8,790 nt of DNA from Chloroflexota bacterium (GTDB lineage Bacteria; Chloroflexota; Anaerolineae; B4-G1; SLSP01). The DNA lies in contig JAAAOZ010000495.1 of assembly GCA_009908585.1 (NCBI GenBank), positions 1 through 8,790 on the forward strand. Reading direction: 5' to 3'. Within the stretch, counting starts at the first letter, position 1. Every line of letters begins with the position of its first letter. Shown piece after piece: positions 6,129 to 8,790 of the stretch. The notes under the pieces were generated by a model, which saw nothing but the letters and a program-made list of their open reading frames with translations, searched no databases and was not told the DNA's origin. A program made the position numbers and the translations under genes.

Positions 6129-7091
6129 CTAATCTTTGCAAGCCGTCTCTTTTTCGGCCAGACCTAGGCGGAGAAAGAGCCACGGCGCGACCCAGGCGCC
6201 GACGAACCCGGTGAGGCCGTAGCGGATCACGCGCCAGACGAGTTCCATCACAGCGCCCATCGAGGTATCGAAGTGGCCGAAGAGCCAGCTAAGGCCAAAG
6301 TACGTGGGGATCACAATGGCCCATCCTGCCAACGCGCGCAGGGCGCGACGCCAGGCGGGGCCGCGCACGCTGAAGTTGACCGTCTCGCCCTCGGTGACGA
6401 AACCGATGCCCAGGCCGATGATCGCGCCTAAGGGCGTGGCTGTATCCGAGATGGGCAAAACGGGCAGCGCGGCTAACGGCGCGCCAATCGCCAGGGCGTA
6501 GCGTTGCCAGAGTGGGCGCTCGGCCAACCACGCGCGGACGCGCGGCTCCAGCGGCAGCCACAGGAGCAGCATCGCCGCGCCGAAGAGGGCGCCGGCGATT
6601 ACGTCTTGGGGGAAGTGGACGCCCAAATAGAGCCGCGAGAAGCCGATGAGGATCATCATCACCAAGGCCAGAATCCAGACGCCGAGGCGGCGAAAGCGCG
6701 CGGCCATGTAGCCCCAGCCGACGACGGCGGTCTGCGTGTGGCCGCTGGGAAAGGCCGGCGACGCCGATTCTCGCAGAGGCGCAAGCCGGGCATCGATGCC
6801 CGCCTGCTGCAAGGTTGCCTCTAAGTCGATACTGCCGGGGCGCGGGATGAGCCAGATGTGTTTGAGCCAGGAGTTCACTGTGGCGGTGAACATGTAAATG
6901 TAGGAGATGCCCTGGCCGATAGATTTATCGAAGCACCAATAAAGCAGCGTGACGATGAAGATGTAGCCCATCTCGCTGCCGACATCGGTGATAATCTGAA
7001 ACGCGACGTCCAAAAAACCGGTGCGATAGCCTTCCAAGAGGAGAAGCAGGCGATAGCCCCACGGAATGAGGTCCCAGAGTAGGTCGTGCAT
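6129..7091 (-). CDS. PAP2-family integral membrane phosphatase
   Basis: A 320-residue membrane protein of the PAP2/phosphatidate phosphatase superfamily. All three catalytic motifs are intact: KHIWLIPRP (K77...R84-P85, the Kx6RP motif), FPSGHTQ (PSGH at 115-118) and SRLYLGVHFPQD (S152-R153, H159, D163). H118 and H159 are the expected proton donor and nucleophile. Several hydrophobic segments lie before and between the motifs, and the roughly 150 residues after motif III carry more membrane segments, making it longer than minimal PAP2 enzymes. Likely substrates are phosphatidate or an undecaprenyl or other isoprenoid diphosphate; the sequence does not decide. It starts 3 nt after the acyltransferase stop, with AAGGAAGG inside the upstream gene as ribosome binding site. 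A terminator follows. Confidence 0.9.
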   Translation of the reverse strand: MHDLLWDLIPWGYRLLLLLEGYRTGFLDVAFQIITDVGSEMGYIFIVTLLYWCFDKSIGQGISYIYMFTATVNSWLKHIWLIPRPGSIDLEATLQQAGIDARLAPLRESASPAFPSGHTQTAVVGWGYMAARFRRLGVWILALVMMILIGFSRLYLGVHFPQDVIAGALFGAAMLLLWLPLEPRVRAWLAERPLWQRYALAIGAPLAALPVLPISDTATPLGAIIGLGIGFVTEGETVNFSVRGPAWRRALRALAGWAIVIPTYFGLSWLFGHFDTSMGAVMELVWRVIRYGLTGFVGAWVAPWLFLRLGLAEKETACKD

Positions 7092-7094
7092 AGC

Positions 7095-7847
7095 TCAGCC
7101 TTCCTTGCGCCTCGCAGTGAGGCTGCTCTGCGCCGGTGGATCGAAGCGCAGGTATTCCTCCGTCGCGGCGTCTAAATCGGCGTAGGCGCCGCGATAGCTG
7201 GGGGGCAACATCGCGGCAATCTGGTACATAATCTCGTCGGTGATCTGTTGGCGCTCAGCGCTGCGCACACGTGCGCCGCCGACATCCACGTAAAACGGAT
7301 CGCCCACGCGGATGTGAAAATCGGTGCGCTTGAGCCGCGTCAGATTGGAGAAGACCTGTTCCACGCCGTAGTGGGCGATGGGCATAATGGGCGCGCCGCT
7401 GCGTAGGGCCATCAGCACCATGCCGGGGTGGCCCGGCTGGAGGTTGCCGTCGTGGCTGCGCGTCCCTTCCGGCGAGATGACCAGAATCTCGCCGTCGTCC
7501 AGCGCCTGTAATCCCTGCCGGAGCGCGGTCAGATCGATCTCCTCGCGGTTTAGGGGAATCAGGCCCCACATGTTGAAGATGCGTTTGATCAGCGGATGGC
7601 GCCAGTTCTCGACCTTGGAGAAGCCCGTTAGCGGGCGATCCATCAGTTGGGTGAAGAAGATGGGCACTTCCACCATGTTGATGTGGTTGGCGACGAGGAT
7701 GAGGGGGCCGTCCGCCGGAATCTTCTTCAGCGGCTCAGATTCGATGTCGCAGACGCCCTCGGTGATGGCCCTCACGGTGTGATTGATTGTGTATATCAAT
7801 GGATTGTAATGGGTTGATTTCATAATCCTCTGTGTTTTAGATCTCAT
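7095..7847 (-). CDS. PlsC-like 1-acyl-glycerol-3-phosphate (lysophospholipid) acyltransferase
   Basis: A 250-residue member of the glycerolipid acyltransferase family, which transfers an acyl chain to lysophosphatidate or a related lysolipid at the inner membrane face. The block I region reads VANHINMVEVP: the expected catalytic His is present, but the acidic residue of the HX4D motif is Glu (HX4E). Other blocks are normal: GLIPLNRE (block II), ISPEGTRS (block III, EGTRS at 127-131) and APIMPIAHYG (block IV). Two starts are possible. ATG 7847 has AAGG 9 nt upstream; ATG 7823 has GAGG only 3 nt upstream and would give 242 residues. I prefer 7847. The frame stays open much further upstream, but that part lies inside the HAD gene and is a shadow. 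The gene sits 20 nt after HAD and 3 nt before PAP2, so a lipid-related unit is likely. Confidence 0.85.
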   Translation of the reverse strand: MRSKTQRIMKSTHYNPLIYTINHTVRAITEGVCDIESEPLKKIPADGPLILVANHINMVEVPIFFTQLMDRPLTGFSKVENWRHPLIKRIFNMWGLIPLNREEIDLTALRQGLQALDDGEILVISPEGTRSHDGNLQPGHPGMVLMALRSGAPIMPIAHYGVEQVFSNLTRLKRTDFHIRVGDPFYVDVGGARVRSAERQQITDEIMYQIAAMLPPSYRGAYADLDAATEEYLRFDPPAQSSLTARRKEG

Positions 7848-7867
7848 TCTTTGGAGCCTTCTGTAAC

Positions 7868-8584
7868 TCAATTCCCTCGTAACCGGTACAGCAACGGCGC
7901 GACCTCTTCGAGCTGCCCTTCGTAGGTCGGCGGCGGTGATATCTCGCTGCGGTCGGTGGCGGGGCCGGGCACGAGATAGGTCTGGCAGCCGATGCGGGCG
8001 GCGACCATATCCATGCCCTCGTCGCCGATCATCAGCGCGGCCTCCGGCGGACACGCCAACTCGTCTAAAATCTCCTGGAAGTAGCGCAGATCGGGCTTCA
8101 CATAGTGGCTGTTCTCGTAGGTCGTGACCTTGTGATAGGGGAAGTCCGCGACGCCGGCCCAGGCGAGTCGCTCGCGCGTGGCGATGGCGGGGAAGTAGGG
8201 GTTGGTGGCGATGACGACGTCGTAGCCCAACTCGAAGGCGGTCTGGACGACGCGGGGCGCCGCCGGGCGCGGTCGCGCATAGCGCCGGAGATCTGGAAAA
8301 TCCTCCGTGTAGAACGTCTCCAGGCGGGGATAGAGTTGCTCGCGCGTCAGGCCAGTGAGCGGATAGAAGACCGCCTCGAAGGCTTCCTCGTTTGTGCGCG
8401 CGCCATCGTGGCCGGCGATGGCGAAGGTGCCCTGCTGCAGGGCGTGGAGGAGCTGCTCCGCCGGCGCCAGATCGGCACAGCACGCCGTCAAACCCCGGAA
8501 ATAGTGCGGCATCAGATCCTCGACCAGGTCGTAATCGAGGAGTGTGCCGTCCAAATCGAAGAGCACGGCTTGCAAGCGTGTCAT
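7868..8584 (-). CDS. HAD-superfamily hydrolase (C1-cap type), substrate unknown
   Basis: A 238-residue haloacid-dehalogenase-like phosphatase. Motif I is FDLDGTLLD, with nucleophile D10 and acid/base D12. Motif II is IATNP (T127), motif III is YVKPDL (K163) and motif IV is IGDEGMDM (D188 and D192). The helical stretch between about 20 and 100 is the C1 cap, which sets substrate choice, so phosphoglycolate, sugar phosphates or lipid-related phosphates are all possible. It starts 6 nt after the rsgA stop and ends 20 nt before the acyltransferase, so it is in the operon. The nearest GAGG is 11 nt before the ATG, rather distant; expression may rely on coupling to rsgA. It is not closely similar in motif I to the HAD fragment at the left edge, which has GGT instead of DGT. 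Confidence 0.88.
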   Translation of the reverse strand: MTRLQAVLFDLDGTLLDYDLVEDLMPHYFRGLTACCADLAPAEQLLHALQQGTFAIAGHDGARTNEEAFEAVFYPLTGLTREQLYPRLETFYTEDFPDLRRYARPRPAAPRVVQTAFELGYDVVIATNPYFPAIATRERLAWAGVADFPYHKVTTYENSHYVKPDLRYFQEILDELACPPEAALMIGDEGMDMVAARIGCQTYLVPGPATDRSEISPPPTYEGQLEEVAPLLYRLRGN

Positions 8585-8590
8585 CGGGCG

Positions 8591-8790
8591 TTAGTCCTCA
8601 TCAATGCCCCACCAGTACATATCGGCCAATTTGCTATGCTCCTGATGTAATTTGATGTAACTTTCGTAGCGATGCTCGTCGATTTTGCCCTCCTCCAAGG
8701 CCGCGATCACCGCGCAGCCCGGCTCGACGGCGTGGCTACAATCGGAGAACTGGCAATCGGGCACGTAGGGCGCGATGTCGGGATAGTAGG
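8591..8790 (-). CDS. rsgA: Ribosome small-subunit-dependent GTPase RsgA, C-terminal part (runs off the right edge)
   Basis: Sixty-five C-terminal residues are present and match the zinc-binding domain of RsgA (YjeQ/EngC), a circularly permuted GTPase that checks late 30S ribosome assembly. The zinc motif CQFSDCSHAVEPGC has the expected C-x4-C-x-H-x5-C spacing. It is followed by AVIAALEEGKIDEHRYESY, the usual helix with the RYxSY signature. The chain ends YWWGIDED and a TAA. The OB-fold and the permuted GTPase domain lie beyond the window edge. As the first visible gene of the operon it is followed 6 nt later by the HAD hydrolase. The identification is firm despite the short fragment. Confidence 0.92.
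   Translation of the reverse strand, partial: YYPDIAPYVPDCQFSDCSHAVEPGCAVIAALEEGKIDEHRYESYIKLHQEHSKLADMYWWGIDED

Noticed and set aside
7848..8483. Upstream extension of the acyltransferase frame to a 462-residue protein
   Set aside because: The extension overlaps the HAD gene in another frame and has shadow-type composition. The acyltransferase fold begins near 7823-7847.
8105..8650. 181-residue plus-strand frame opposite HAD and the end of rsgA
   Set aside because: It is antisense to two well-supported genes and has no recognisable features.

Overview
The window looks like chromosomal DNA from a moderately GC-rich bacterium, most likely a member of the Chloroflexota or a related lineage. 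The grounds are a glycyl-tRNA synthetase with alpha and beta subunits fused in one chain, heptameric tandem repeats between genes, and a relic of the Rpn/PD-(D/E)XK transposase-like family common in Chloroflexota and Cyanobacteria. The lineage is inferred from gene character, not from any database search.

Layout, left to right. (1) At 1-109, minus strand, lies the N-terminus of a HAD hydrolase that runs off the left edge, with its own promoter. (2) A divergent intergenic region leads to a plus-strand group: a Soj/ParA-type ATPase (303-1067), a small acidic protein of unknown function overlapping it by 4 bp (1064-1435), and an 87-residue protein that matches only the C-terminal tail of Rpn-type nucleases (1511-1774). 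A 17-bp terminator hairpin (1806-1850) separates this group from the convergent genes. (3) On the minus strand come the fused glyQS (4904-1878) and recO (5889-5086), with about 180 bp between them carrying two arrays of 7-bp repeats. (4) After a short AT-rich region with several inverted repeats and a terminator, a compact minus-strand operon runs from the right edge: rsgA (C-terminus only), a second HAD hydrolase, a PlsC-like acyltransferase and a PAP2 phosphatase, ending in a hairpin at 6064-6090.

How the genes fit together. glyQS, recO and rsgA are housekeeping genes for translation, recombination repair and 30S ribosome maturation. The acyltransferase and PAP2 phosphatase, 3 nt apart, plausibly act on the same lipid pool: one acylates lysophosphatidate and the other dephosphorylates phosphatidate or an isoprenoid diphosphate. 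The ParA gene has no ParB and no visible parS; its small acidic partner is the best candidate in the window for an undescribed function, possibly a ParA-dependent positioning adaptor. The Rpn-tail gene is either decay or an orphan of the short regulatory form known from Rpn systems.

No rRNA, tRNA, CRISPR array or intact insertion sequence is visible. No gene-free stretch exceeds 300 bases.
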